Part shown: piece after piece, positions 12,254 through 20,036 of the stretch
Numbering within the stretch: the first letter of the stretch is position 1
Layout: each line of letters starts with the position of its first letter
NCBI RefSeq assembly: GCF_008195825.1
Contig: NZ_CP043329.1
Span: forward strand, 1,426,001 to 1,490,000
DNA: 64,000 nucleotides
Direction: 5' to 3'
Origin: Pedobacter aquae
GTDB lineage: Bacteria; Bacteroidota; Bacteroidia; Sphingobacteriales; Sphingobacteriaceae
The notes under the pieces: generated by a model
Databases searched by the model: none
Told to the model about the DNA's origin: nothing
Seen by the model: the letters and a program-made list of their open reading frames with translations, nothing else
Position numbers and translations under genes: made by a program

Positions 12254-13333
12254 CTACCTCACACATCTAAAACCCATATTGCTTAAGCCAGAGTCTGGGC
12301 TGCTTTTCATACGCCTTGCTACGCGGTAGCCAGAGCAATAGCTATCATTACACAAGAAAGAACCACCTCTTGCCACTTTTTTAGGTGTATAAGGCTCGTC
12401 GGGGTCATAGCTGTCTGTTGGGCCTTGTGGATTGGTGATCCCGCCTGCTTGCTTAGCGGTTTCGTAATAGTTGTTTCTGTACCAATCTTCACACCATTCC
12501 CAAACATTACCTGCCATATCATACAATTGGTAGCCATTAGGCTTGAAAGATTTTATTGGTGCTAAACCATCAAAACCATCATTTTTAAGATTTTGATAAG
12601 GAAAATTCCCTTCCCATGAGTTTGCTTTTATTCCTTTACTGATATGCTCATTACCCCAAGGATAAATAGCATTTTGTAAACCTCCACGGGCTGCAAATTC
12701 CCATTCGGCTTCGGTTGGCAGGCGTTTTCCAGCCCATTTGCAATAAGCCATAGCATCATCCCAACTGATGTGTACCACAGGATAATTGTCTTTTCCTTTA
12801 ATATCACTACCCGGGCCTTCTGGGTGTTTCCAGTTAGCGCCTTCTACCCAACGCCACCATTGACTGTAGTCGTTTAAATCTACTGCGGCAGCGGTTGGGG
12901 TAAAAACTAAGGATGCTGCTACTAACTGACTTTCGTCTGGTTTGGGTGTGCCCGGAGGAAGCTGTTTTTTTAACTCCTCCCAATTAGGTTTTCGCTCGGC
13001 CGTGGTGATATAGCCTGTAGCCTCTATAAATTTGGCAAACTGGGCATTGGTAACCTCATGCTCATCCATCCAAAAACCAGAAACCGTGACTTGATGTTTT
13101 GGAAATTCATCTTTATCGGCTTGTTCATTATCGCCACCCATCATAAAAGTACCACCAGGAATGTATACCATACCTGTTTTAGAAGTATCGCCATTAAAAT
13201 CGATATTTACGAGGCTATCTTTATCGCTATCGGTACCAGCAGCTTGTTTAGTTGTTTGCTGACAAGAAACAATAGCTATACTTAATACGCTTAAAATTAA
13301 AATACTTTGTTTAAATCCGAAATGATTCATCAT
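12254..13333 (-). CDS. Formylglycine-generating enzyme (SUMF1/FGE) family lipoprotein
   Basis: The 359-residue protein has a lipoprotein signal (lipobox VSCQ near residue 24) and an FGE-sulfatase fold: VYIPGGTFMMGGD near the start, DEHEVTNAQFAKF, LPTEAEWEFAARGG, GNVWEWCEDW and the terminal MGFRCVR. The Cys pair in SFLCNDSYCSGYR matches the catalytic copper-binding cysteines of true FGEs, so it may be active and not a structural paralogue such as the gliding proteins GldJ/GldK. FGEs oxidise a sulfatase Cys to formylglycine. No sulfatase gene is present in the window, so the partner is elsewhere or the function differs. It is divergent from the ECF sigma factor gene. Confidence 0.82.
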   Translation of the reverse strand: MMNHFGFKQSILILSVLSIAIVSCQQTTKQAAGTDSDKDSLVNIDFNGDTSKTGMVYIPGGTFMMGGDNEQADKDEFPKHQVTVSGFWMDEHEVTNAQFAKFIEATGYITTAERKPNWEELKKQLPPGTPKPDESQLVAASLVFTPTAAAVDLNDYSQWWRWVEGANWKHPEGPGSDIKGKDNYPVVHISWDDAMAYCKWAGKRLPTEAEWEFAARGGLQNAIYPWGNEHISKGIKANSWEGNFPYQNLKNDGFDGLAPIKSFKPNGYQLYDMAGNVWEWCEDWYRNNYYETAKQAGGITNPQGPTDSYDPDEPYTPKKVARGGSFLCNDSYCSGYRVARRMKSSPDSGLSNMGFRCVR

Positions 13334-13441
13334 GTAAGGGGAATATGTTGGCTTATAAAATTTAAAATTATCAAAATTATTCTTCTAATTTGTAACAATT
13401 AAAAGCAAAACCTATCTCAATTAAAAAAACTACTCACATAA

Positions 13442-13939
13442 ATGTCTCAGAAGGAACAAATTTTTAAGGAAATTTTTCAGGCTAATTCTAAGAAAATATA
13501 TCGTTTATGTTTTGGTTATACCAATGATGAAGATAGTGCGAATGATTTAATGCAAGAGACTTTCTTGAAAGTTTGGCAAAATCTGGATAAATTCAGAAAC
13601 CAAGCCATGATTTCTACTTGGATTTACCGTATAGCTGTAAACACTTGTTTAACCTACCTTAAAACAGAAAAAAGACAAGCTAAGGACGAGTTAACACCAA
13701 ACATCATAGAAAACAAGGCCGAGGAAACTTCAGAAAAACAAGAACAAATAAAAACGCTTTACAGTTGTATTGCCCAATTAGAAGAAAATGAAAGACTCTT
13801 GATTACTTTGGTGATGGATGAAGTGCCGTATCCAGAAATTGCAGAGATTTCTGGTATTTCTGAAGGAAATTTGAGAGTTAAAATTCACCGTATTAAACAC
13901 AAGCTTACAGAACTTTTTAATAAGCATGAAAGACTTTGA
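13442..13939 (+). CDS. ECF-type RNA polymerase sigma factor
   Basis: The 165-residue protein has sigma region 2 (about 10-75), with the core-binding and -10 recognition motifs (DLMQETFLKVWQNLDKF, STWIYRIAVNTCLTYLK). A short linker leads to region 4 (about 105-160) with the helix-turn-helix EIAEISGISEGNLRVKIHRI. Length and order are typical of extracytoplasmic-function sigma factors. The downstream membrane-protein gene overlaps its 3' end by 14 bp, the usual arrangement for a sigma factor with its regulator. Confidence 0.92.
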   Translation: MSQKEQIFKEIFQANSKKIYRLCFGYTNDEDSANDLMQETFLKVWQNLDKFRNQAMISTWIYRIAVNTCLTYLKTEKRQAKDELTPNIIENKAEETSEKQEQIKTLYSCIAQLEENERLLITLVMDEVPYPEIAEISGISEGNLRVKIHRIKHKLTELFNKHERL

Positions 13940-14531
13940 TTCTATATTAAATATTTGGAACGAACAAGCCGATAATACTCCTAAAGTTGATTATAAGGAG
14001 CTAATTTCTCGTTATAAAAAATCGAGGAATAAATTTAGCGCTAAAATTTGGATAGAACTTATCTGGATGATTTTAGCAGCTTTTACCATTGGCTATTTGT
14101 GGGCTACCCTTTCTTTTAATACTTGGACTACCCATATTGCCATGTTCATTTTTGAGCTTTGCTGCTTTTACTATATCTATACCCAAATTAAAAACTTAAA
14201 AACATTAAATAACGATTCTCTTTTAGAAACTCCTGAAAAGCATATAGCCTATATTGAGGGCTTTAGAAAAGAGCGTTTTCAACAAAATACCCGTAATTAT
14301 TATATCTATACCCTTGCTTTAGCCTTGGCTTTGGGTTTGTATTTTATCGAGTTTTTTAACCATGTAAATACCATAACGTTGGTGCTTGCGGTAGCTTTTT
14401 CTATCACCTGGTTTGCTTTATGTACCTTCTTAATTAGGGTGGTTTATATCCGTAAAGAAGAGAAACGCTTTAACGAGCTTATCGCAGAACTAGAACGTTT
14501 AAAAAAGCAATTTACCAACCAAGAAAATTAA
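13926..14531 (+). CDS. Four-helix membrane protein, probable anti-sigma partner
   Basis: The 201-residue protein has a short soluble N-terminus (about 1-40), two pairs of transmembrane helices (about 41-62, 68-86, 127-145 and 149-170), and a basic coiled-coil tail. It starts inside the ECF sigma gene, so translation is coupled. This position and the soluble N-terminus followed by membrane helices suggest an anti-sigma factor that holds the sigma factor at the membrane. There is no recognisable zinc-binding anti-sigma motif, so the role is inferred from context. Its 3' end overlaps the convergent lipoprotein gene by 4 bp. Confidence 0.65.
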   Translation: MKDFDSILNIWNEQADNTPKVDYKELISRYKKSRNKFSAKIWIELIWMILAAFTIGYLWATLSFNTWTTHIAMFIFELCCFYYIYTQIKNLKTLNNDSLLETPEKHIAYIEGFRKERFQQNTRNYYIYTLALALALGLYFIEFFNHVNTITLVLAVAFSITWFALCTFLIRVVYIRKEEKRFNELIAELERLKKQFTNQEN

Positions 14532-15130
14532 TTTTCTTTGATTTCGGTAATATCAAAAGTATTGCTTCTGATGCTGTATTCTATAAGTTTTTTGGCTGTT
14601 GGTTTTGCTTTTGGATCGGGATTTTCATATAAATCAAAAGCTCTTCTGAGTTTACCTTGGTGAAGGTAAAAATTATCTTTCCCGCGGTATAATTTGGATG
14701 TCTTACTGGTTAAAGCAGGAAATTTAATTCGACTAGGCTCGCCATTATTATACTCTAAACAGTATAATTCGGCAGTTTTAGTAGCATCATTTAAAGTGGT
14801 ATAAATTAAAATCTCCGGATTACCATCAGTATCCATATCGGTATTAAAAGCTTCTATAAACTTACCTTCTATTTCTAAATTATAAGCTGTATTTTCTTGC
14901 TTTAAGGTATCGCTACGTAAAACTAAAACGGCGCTTAAGGTATCAGCACCTTCTCCCCAGTTCATAACATGAAAATCTAAACCAGGTCTTACCATCAATT
15001 TCTGTATGCTTTTAAAAGGATGAGGTAAAACTACTTTAGTTTCTGGGGCTTTATTTTCTGCTTGCTCTGCCTCGCCGCAAGCAGCTAAGCCTAAAGTACA
15101 TGCTAAAACGTATATCAATATTTTATTCAT
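14528..15130 (-). CDS. Hypothetical lipoprotein
   Basis: The 200-residue protein has a clear lipoprotein signal (lipobox LAAC near residue 18), so it is probably attached to the outer membrane. The mature part has one segment, DMDTDGNPEILIYT, that resembles a calcium-binding FG-GAP or VCBS repeat, but no full domain is evident. It follows the GH20 gene by 10 bp and is therefore probably co-transcribed with it. The function is unknown. Confidence 0.65.
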   Translation of the reverse strand: MNKILIYVLACTLGLAACGEAEQAENKAPETKVVLPHPFKSIQKLMVRPGLDFHVMNWGEGADTLSAVLVLRSDTLKQENTAYNLEIEGKFIEAFNTDMDTDGNPEILIYTTLNDATKTAELYCLEYNNGEPSRIKFPALTSKTSKLYRGKDNFYLHQGKLRRAFDLYENPDPKAKPTAKKLIEYSIRSNTFDITEIKEN

Positions 15131-15140
15131 CGTATAAAAA

Positions 15141-17444
15141 CTAATTAAACATCATTACTACGGGTAATTCTATTTTCTTTCCGTCGGTACCTTTAACAGA
15201 TAATTTCAAGGCCGAACCTAAACCATCATCAAAATAAGCTAATTTAATTTTGTGTAGACCTGGTCTTAACCAAACCCCAGCAGATCGCTCATAGCGAGCA
15301 TGCTTACCATCATTCTCTACAATCAATTCATCATCAATATATAACCTAGCGCCATCATCGCTTAACAAAGAAAACTCAAAAGTTGCATCTTCATTTACTT
15401 TGATGTATCCGGTAAATACCAAACCGTAACTTCTTTCTTTGCCACTTATTTTACTTAAGGTTAGCTGATTAACCAAACCTCTTTTGGTGGCCAAATTGGT
15501 ATCAATTTCTAAAACGCTGGTAAATTTACCCGGCACATAATGGTATTTTAAACTACCAGAAACGGCAGGTGTATCTTTAACAGCCTCTAAAGCTTTACGA
15601 TTAACCAACCACGTGGTAACCACAGCACTACGTTTGCCAGAAGGCGTTATCACGATAGATTTTACCGGAATACGCTCTCCCTCTTTTACGGTAACTTCTA
15701 AATTTCCTTGATAAACTGAACAAGTTGCATCAGGTATTCTCCCATCTAATGTATAGTATATAACAGCATCTTTTACAGAAGGTTTCCATGTAAATGTATA
15801 ACTCGTTTGTATATTTAGCGTGGTATCTTTAGCACCAATAGCTGTAGGCACTCTGTACAGGGTTGATGTTTGATCTAACAATCCCAAATGCAATGGTAAA
15901 CGCTGGTTAGCAAAGTTTTGATAATCTTTTTGGGAAGTATTTGTCCATGCTACTTCTGCTAAAGCCATAACCCTAGGAAAAAGCATATACTCTACCTTTT
16001 GTGTGGTAGGCATATATTCTGTCCACATATTGGCTTGTACCCCTTTGATGTATTTTTGTTGTGCCGCAGTTAAAACCGCAGGCGTAGGATTGTATTGATA
16101 AAGCAGCTCTATCCTACCATCGCCACCAATGGAAAGCGGCTCTTGGTCTGAGCGACCTTGAACATGGTCTAAATATAAACCGTTTGAGCTAGGTGTCATA
16201 ATCACATCGTGGTTTTGCTGTGCGGCTGCAATGCCACCTTTTTCTCCTCGCCAAGACATTACCGTAGCATTGGGTGCTAAACCACCTTCTAAAATTTCAT
16301 CCCAACCTATAATTTTTCTACCGTTTTTGTTTACAAATTTTTCTATCCGTTGGATAAAGTAAGATTGTAGCTCTTCTTCGTTTTTAAGCTTTTTAGCTTT
16401 GATACGTTTTTGGCAATAAGTACAAGTTTTCCAACGTGTTTTAGGTGCTTCATCGCCACCGATATGGATATAAGATGATGGAAAAATAGCCATCACTTCG
16501 GTAAGAATATCTTCTAAAAAACTAAAAGTTTCTTCTTTACCTGCACAAAAAATATCAGGGAAAACGCCCCATTTTTCTTCTACTTTAAAAGGACCGGGAT
16601 GCTCGCCACAGGCAAACTCTGGGTACGATGCTAAAGCGGCAACAGCATGGCCGGGTAATTCTATCTCCGGAATAACGTTGATGTATTTTGATGCTGCATA
16701 AGCTACAATTTCTTTAGCTTCTTCTTGTGTGTAAAATCCGCCGTAAGGCTTATGATCAAACCATTGCGGCATACGGTCATGAAAATTACCAATTAATGTT
16801 TGTGCCCTGTATGCACCAATTTCAGTTAGTTTTGGATATTTTTTAATCTCTAAGCGCCAGCCTTGGTCTTCTGTTAAATGCCAGTGAAAGTTATTGAGCT
16901 TATACATCGCCATGATATCGATATACTTTTTAATAAAATCTAGCGGATAGAAATGCCTGCCCACATCTAAATGCAAACCACGATACTGAAACCTTGGTTG
17001 GTCTTTAATGATAGCTTGCGGAATGCTTAGGTTATTTTTATTTAACTGATACAATTGTGCTAAACTTTGCATGGCGTAGAAAAGCCCTTGCTCTTGCCCA
17101 CTTATGGTAATTTGCTTTTCGCTGATGTTGATTTCATAAGCTTCTGGGTTTTGCTGAGAGGCATCATTAACGAAGCTGATTAAACGTTCTGGTGACTGAA
17201 TAAAATTTTTAGCCACCACCAACTCAAAACCGCTATGCTGTTTTACTAAATCTCTAAATAACTCGGCAATTTTTCTGTCTGTATCTTGCTGATAAAGAAT
17301 AGCCGTTTGTGGGCTAAGCACAAAAAAACCTTCTTTGAGTACCACTTCCTGTGGTGCTGGTATAATACCTAGGTTATTGTTTACAGGCTGACTAAATACA
17401 GAACAAGAGAGTAGAGCAAAGAGAATAAAAAAGTAAAAACGCAT
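15141..17444 (-). CDS. GH20 beta-N-acetylhexosaminidase with C-terminal PA14-like domain
   Basis: The 767-residue protein has a signal peptide (ends near SCSVFSQ), a GH20b N-domain (about 20-150) and the GH20 barrel (about 150-500). The catalytic Asp-Glu pair is in HIGGDEAPK, and the barrel also shows HLDVGRHFYPLDFIKKYID and HWHLTEDQGWRLEIKKYP. A beta-rich linker follows, and then a PA14-like module (about 640-765; FEFSLLSDDGARLYIDDELI) that probably binds glycans. It releases terminal GlcNAc or GalNAc in the periplasm or at the surface, for example from chitin oligomers or glycoproteins. It lies between a membrane-protein gene and a lipoprotein gene. Confidence 0.93.
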   Translation of the reverse strand: MRFYFFILFALLSCSVFSQPVNNNLGIIPAPQEVVLKEGFFVLSPQTAILYQQDTDRKIAELFRDLVKQHSGFELVVAKNFIQSPERLISFVNDASQQNPEAYEINISEKQITISGQEQGLFYAMQSLAQLYQLNKNNLSIPQAIIKDQPRFQYRGLHLDVGRHFYPLDFIKKYIDIMAMYKLNNFHWHLTEDQGWRLEIKKYPKLTEIGAYRAQTLIGNFHDRMPQWFDHKPYGGFYTQEEAKEIVAYAASKYINVIPEIELPGHAVAALASYPEFACGEHPGPFKVEEKWGVFPDIFCAGKEETFSFLEDILTEVMAIFPSSYIHIGGDEAPKTRWKTCTYCQKRIKAKKLKNEEELQSYFIQRIEKFVNKNGRKIIGWDEILEGGLAPNATVMSWRGEKGGIAAAQQNHDVIMTPSSNGLYLDHVQGRSDQEPLSIGGDGRIELLYQYNPTPAVLTAAQQKYIKGVQANMWTEYMPTTQKVEYMLFPRVMALAEVAWTNTSQKDYQNFANQRLPLHLGLLDQTSTLYRVPTAIGAKDTTLNIQTSYTFTWKPSVKDAVIYYTLDGRIPDATCSVYQGNLEVTVKEGERIPVKSIVITPSGKRSAVVTTWLVNRKALEAVKDTPAVSGSLKYHYVPGKFTSVLEIDTNLATKRGLVNQLTLSKISGKERSYGLVFTGYIKVNEDATFEFSLLSDDGARLYIDDELIVENDGKHARYERSAGVWLRPGLHKIKLAYFDDGLGSALKLSVKGTDGKKIELPVVMMFN

Positions 17445-17480
17445 AATGATGTTGAAATATTTAAAGCTTAGTATTTGTAA

Positions 17481-17972
17481 TTAAGAACCCATACTCATGA
17501 AAATGGCCGATGCAATACCAAATAAGAAAGCAATGGCGTAGAAAACCAATAAAATAATCACTAAAATACCCCAAAATTTATAAACCGATTTTAATCTGGA
17601 AAACGCATAATCCAAAGATTCTTGGTCTTTAATTAAAACAGCTTGTTTGATGTAAACGGCAAAATCATACAAATATTTAGAAGGGAAATAATAAACTAGT
17701 CCCATTAACATATAAATAAAACCTAAAGCTGCACCTCCTATAGCGCCCAAAGGAGAGTTTGATAACATTGAGGTTCCAAAAACAGATAGTGCTAAGCCCA
17801 CTAAAACAATAAGACCTGTAAACACAAAGCCCATGATGGCTAAAAATTTACCCCATTTGGCGGTTTCTAGTAATAAATCTTCTATAGAGAGATTAAAAAC
17901 CAATGTTTTAGGCTCTTCTTTATTTAAGTTTTCTTGATTTTGTAGATTTTCTGAGTAGTTGTTTTCTTCCAT
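17481..17972 (-). CDS. Membrane protein of unknown function (DUF5362-like)
   Basis: The 163-residue protein has a polar N-terminus (about 1-40), then about four hydrophobic helices in two pairs (around 40-65, 75-95 and 125-160) separated by a short charged loop (KQAVLIKDQESLDYAFSRLK). This resembles small Bacteroidota DUF5362 membrane proteins. It is the first gene ahead of the GH20 gene (36 bp gap) and divergent from ychF. No catalytic residues are apparent. Confidence 0.6.
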   Translation of the reverse strand: MEENNYSENLQNQENLNKEEPKTLVFNLSIEDLLLETAKWGKFLAIMGFVFTGLIVLVGLALSVFGTSMLSNSPLGAIGGAALGFIYMLMGLVYYFPSKYLYDFAVYIKQAVLIKDQESLDYAFSRLKSVYKFWGILVIILLVFYAIAFLFGIASAIFMSMGS

Positions 17973-18060
17973 GTTTAGTAAAATTTAAATTTTTATGAAT
18001 ATAAATGAAATTCTTTAAAAAGGAAGCCACACTTAAACCAAAATTTTATACTTAAACTAT

Positions 18061-18068
18061 TATCTTTG
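18061..18068 (+). promoter_or_regulatory. TAnnTTTG promoter element for ychF
   Basis: TATCTTTG matches the Bacteroidota sigma-A -7 consensus TAnnTTTG exactly and lies 74 bp before the ychF start codon, giving an expected leader of roughly 65 nt. I do not see a clear TTTG element at -33. Confidence 0.55.
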
Positions 18069-18142
18069 CGCAAATTTTAATCTTGGTTTCTTGGTAAAAT
18101 CAAGATGAGCATCAAAAAATACAAATCATAATATAAAGAAAT

Positions 18143-19243
18143 ATGGCACTACAGTGCGGAATAGTTGGTTTACCCAACGTAGGCAAGTCTACCCTATTTA
18201 ATTGTTTGTCTAATGCAAAAGCGCAGGCAGCAAACTTTCCTTTTTGTACTATTGAACCCAATGTTGGTGTGATTACCGTTCCGGATGAAAGGTTAACCAA
18301 ACTAGCCGAACTGGTAAAGCCACAAAAAGTTGTTCCTAATACGATTGAGATTGTTGACATCGCTGGTTTGGTAAAAGGTGCTTCGCAAGGTGAAGGCTTA
18401 GGAAACCAATTTTTAGGAAATATCAGAGCTACTAATGCTATTATCCACGTTTTACGTTGTTTTGATGATGGTAACGTGATCCATGTTGATGGTTCTGTAG
18501 ACCCTATCAGAGATAAAGAAATTATTGATACCGAGTTACAGTTAAAAGATTTAGAAACGGTAACTAAGCGTATTCAAAAAGTTGAAAAAACCGCTAAAAC
18601 AGGTACAGATAAAGATGCTAAAAAAACTTTTGAGATATTATCTGTAGTAAAATCTCATTTAGAGGCTGGAAAATCTGCCCGTACCGCTCCTATCACTATT
18701 GAGGATTTTGAGTTTATTGAAGACTTAAGCTTGTTAACCGTTAAACCAGTGTTATATGTTTGTAATGTTGACGAAACCTCTGTTAATACAGGAAATAAAT
18801 ATGTAGACTTGGTAAAAGAATCTGTGAAGGATGAAAATGCTGAGGTTTTGATTATTTCTGCTAAGATAGAATCTGAAATTGCTGAGCTAGAAGATTATGA
18901 AGAACGCCAAATGTTCTTGGCTGATTTAGGCTTAACAGAATCTGGCGTGGCTAAATTGATTAGAGCGGCTTATCGCTTATTAAATTTATCAACTTATTTT
19001 ACAGCTGGTGTACAAGAAGTTAGAGCTTGGACAATTACGCAAGGCTTTACAGCCCCGCAAGCTGCTGGCGTTATCCATAGTGATTTTGAAAAAGGCTTTA
19101 TTAGAGCCGAGGTGATTAAATACCAAGATTTTGTGACTTTAGGTTCTGAAAATGCTTGTAAAGAGGCAGGTAAATTGGGTGTTGAGGGTAAAACTTATAT
19201 AGTTGAAGATGGCGATATTATGCACTTCAGATTTAATGTTTAA
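18143..19243 (+). CDS. ychF: Redox-regulated ATPase/GTPase YchF (Obg family)
   Basis: The 366-residue protein has the P-loop GLPNVGKSTLFN near its start, switch II (DIAGLVKGASQGEGLGNQFL), a helical coiled-coil insertion (about 130-200) and a C-terminal TGS domain (about 280-365, ending in VEDGDIMHFRFNV). This is the normal size and order for YchF/OLA1, a conserved ribosome-associated ATPase. The N-terminus MALQCGIVGLPNVGKST fixes the start at 18143. It is a core gene and marks the edge of the accessory island that begins just after its terminator. Confidence 0.97.
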   Translation: MALQCGIVGLPNVGKSTLFNCLSNAKAQAANFPFCTIEPNVGVITVPDERLTKLAELVKPQKVVPNTIEIVDIAGLVKGASQGEGLGNQFLGNIRATNAIIHVLRCFDDGNVIHVDGSVDPIRDKEIIDTELQLKDLETVTKRIQKVEKTAKTGTDKDAKKTFEILSVVKSHLEAGKSARTAPITIEDFEFIEDLSLLTVKPVLYVCNVDETSVNTGNKYVDLVKESVKDENAEVLIISAKIESEIAELEDYEERQMFLADLGLTESGVAKLIRAAYRLLNLSTYFTAGVQEVRAWTITQGFTAPQAAGVIHSDFEKGFIRAEVIKYQDFVTLGSENACKEAGKLGVEGKTYIVEDGDIMHFRFNV

Positions 19244-19263
19244 AAATCATTTTTGAGATAGAG

Positions 19264-19293
19264 AAAAGCCAAATCTTTGAGGATTTGGCTTTT
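19264..19293 (+). terminator. Rho-independent terminator after ychF
   Basis: A 12-bp inverted repeat (left arm AAAAGCCAAATC, right arm GATTTGGCTTTT) with a 6-nt loop begins 20 bp after the ychF stop and runs into a T-rich tract. Confidence 0.85.
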
Positions 19294-19397
19294 TTGTTTT
19301 TTTGGGGTGTGGTGAGGTTGATTAATTACTATCAAAACAAATACTATAAATCTTCAAAAAAGAAGTAAAAGGACAATATCAGTTAACAGTAGTACAA

Positions 19398-19476
19398 CCT
19401 GTCCCGATTTTTCATCGGGATACGGTGGTGTGAGAGGCATACTCTGTCAGTTTTCTGGTGGAGCCGTGTACTCGAT
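19398..19476 (+). ncRNA. Probable 3' end of a group II intron (domains V/VI), remnant
   Basis: The segment holds a domain V-like hairpin (CCCGAT, loop, ATCGGG, then ACGG), the linker GGTGTGAGAGG, and a domain VI-like hairpin CTCTGTCAG-TTTT-CTGGTGGAG that pairs fully if three G-U pairs are allowed. It ends in TACTCGAT, the usual sort of 3' end in bacterial group II introns. The domain V 5' strand is irregular, and no intron-encoded reverse transcriptase is nearby, so this looks like a decayed or truncated copy. The next bases, TAGGCGACG, resemble an attC core half-site (GTTAGGC). Confidence 0.45.
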
Positions 19477-19556
19477 TAGGCGACGTTATTTTTAATTCGT
19501 TCAATTTTTCGTTTTCTAAGCAATTGGGTCATTAAAAATGAAAAAGCTAAGGTCAA

Positions 19557-19796
19557 TTAAAGCCAATATTCATACTTAAAAGCCCAAAAGATAAAAGGTG
19601 GAATTATCACAATCCATTCTATAAATAATATTTGTCTAGTTCTTAATTTAGTTAATTTAAATCCGATTATGTCTAGGATAATAATTGAGAGATAAAAGTA
19701 GAATATTATTAAGAGTCCGTAAGTAAAGAACAAAAAAGGAATAGTTGCTAAACTTAAAAAAAGTTTCGTATTCCAAGCTTGGTCGTTATCCATCAA
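19557..19796 (-). CDS. Small membrane protein, likely cassette gene
   Basis: The 79-residue protein is mostly hydrophobic, with about two to three helices (LFLSLATIPFLFFTYGLLIIFYFYLSIII; then ILFIEWIVIIPPFIFWAF). I recognise no family. It lies alone between a probable intron end with an attC-like half-site (about 19477) and the long attC-like palindrome beginning at 19910. This is how single small genes sit in integron-type cassettes. Function unknown; it could also be a chance open frame, although its length and helical periodicity argue for a real gene. Confidence 0.5.
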   Translation of the reverse strand: MMDNDQAWNTKLFLSLATIPFLFFTYGLLIIFYFYLSIIILDIIGFKLTKLRTRQILFIEWIVIIPPFIFWAFKYEYWL

Positions 19797-19909
19797 GACC
19801 TATAATTCTAAAAAAAATTAGGCTTACATAAGTCGAAGCGTAAAAGCCGAGCAAATGTATCCAGTTCGTCGTCGCAATTTTTAGTACGTTTTTCAAGTTT
19901 TATAATGTT

Positions 19910-20036
19910 GCCTAACGTTTTTGGGCTTTGCGTAGTGGCGGATTTTTGCACTACTGTTGATACGAAGCACCAAAGTTCAAATTTAGTAAAAAGTTTCATA
20001 CGAGGCACTTCGCCCGCCATTACGCAAAACCCTTGT
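19910..20036. repeat. attC-like long imperfect palindrome, cut by the IS1182 element
   Basis: The site starts with GCCTAAC, a match to the R'' core RYYYAAC of integron attC sites. TTTGCGTAGTGGCGG (19927-19941) is complementary to CCGCCATTACGCAAA (20014-20028) at 14 of 15 positions. The site then breaks off in ACCCTTGT. The rest (ACCCTTGTTATAGG) is found at 21838-21851, beyond the IS element. Joining the two pieces gives arms of about 30 bp, CCTA...GGCGG against CCGCC...TATAGG. The outer right core GTTATAG is a poor fit to GTTRRRY, so the site is attC-like, not canonical. Confidence 0.55.
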
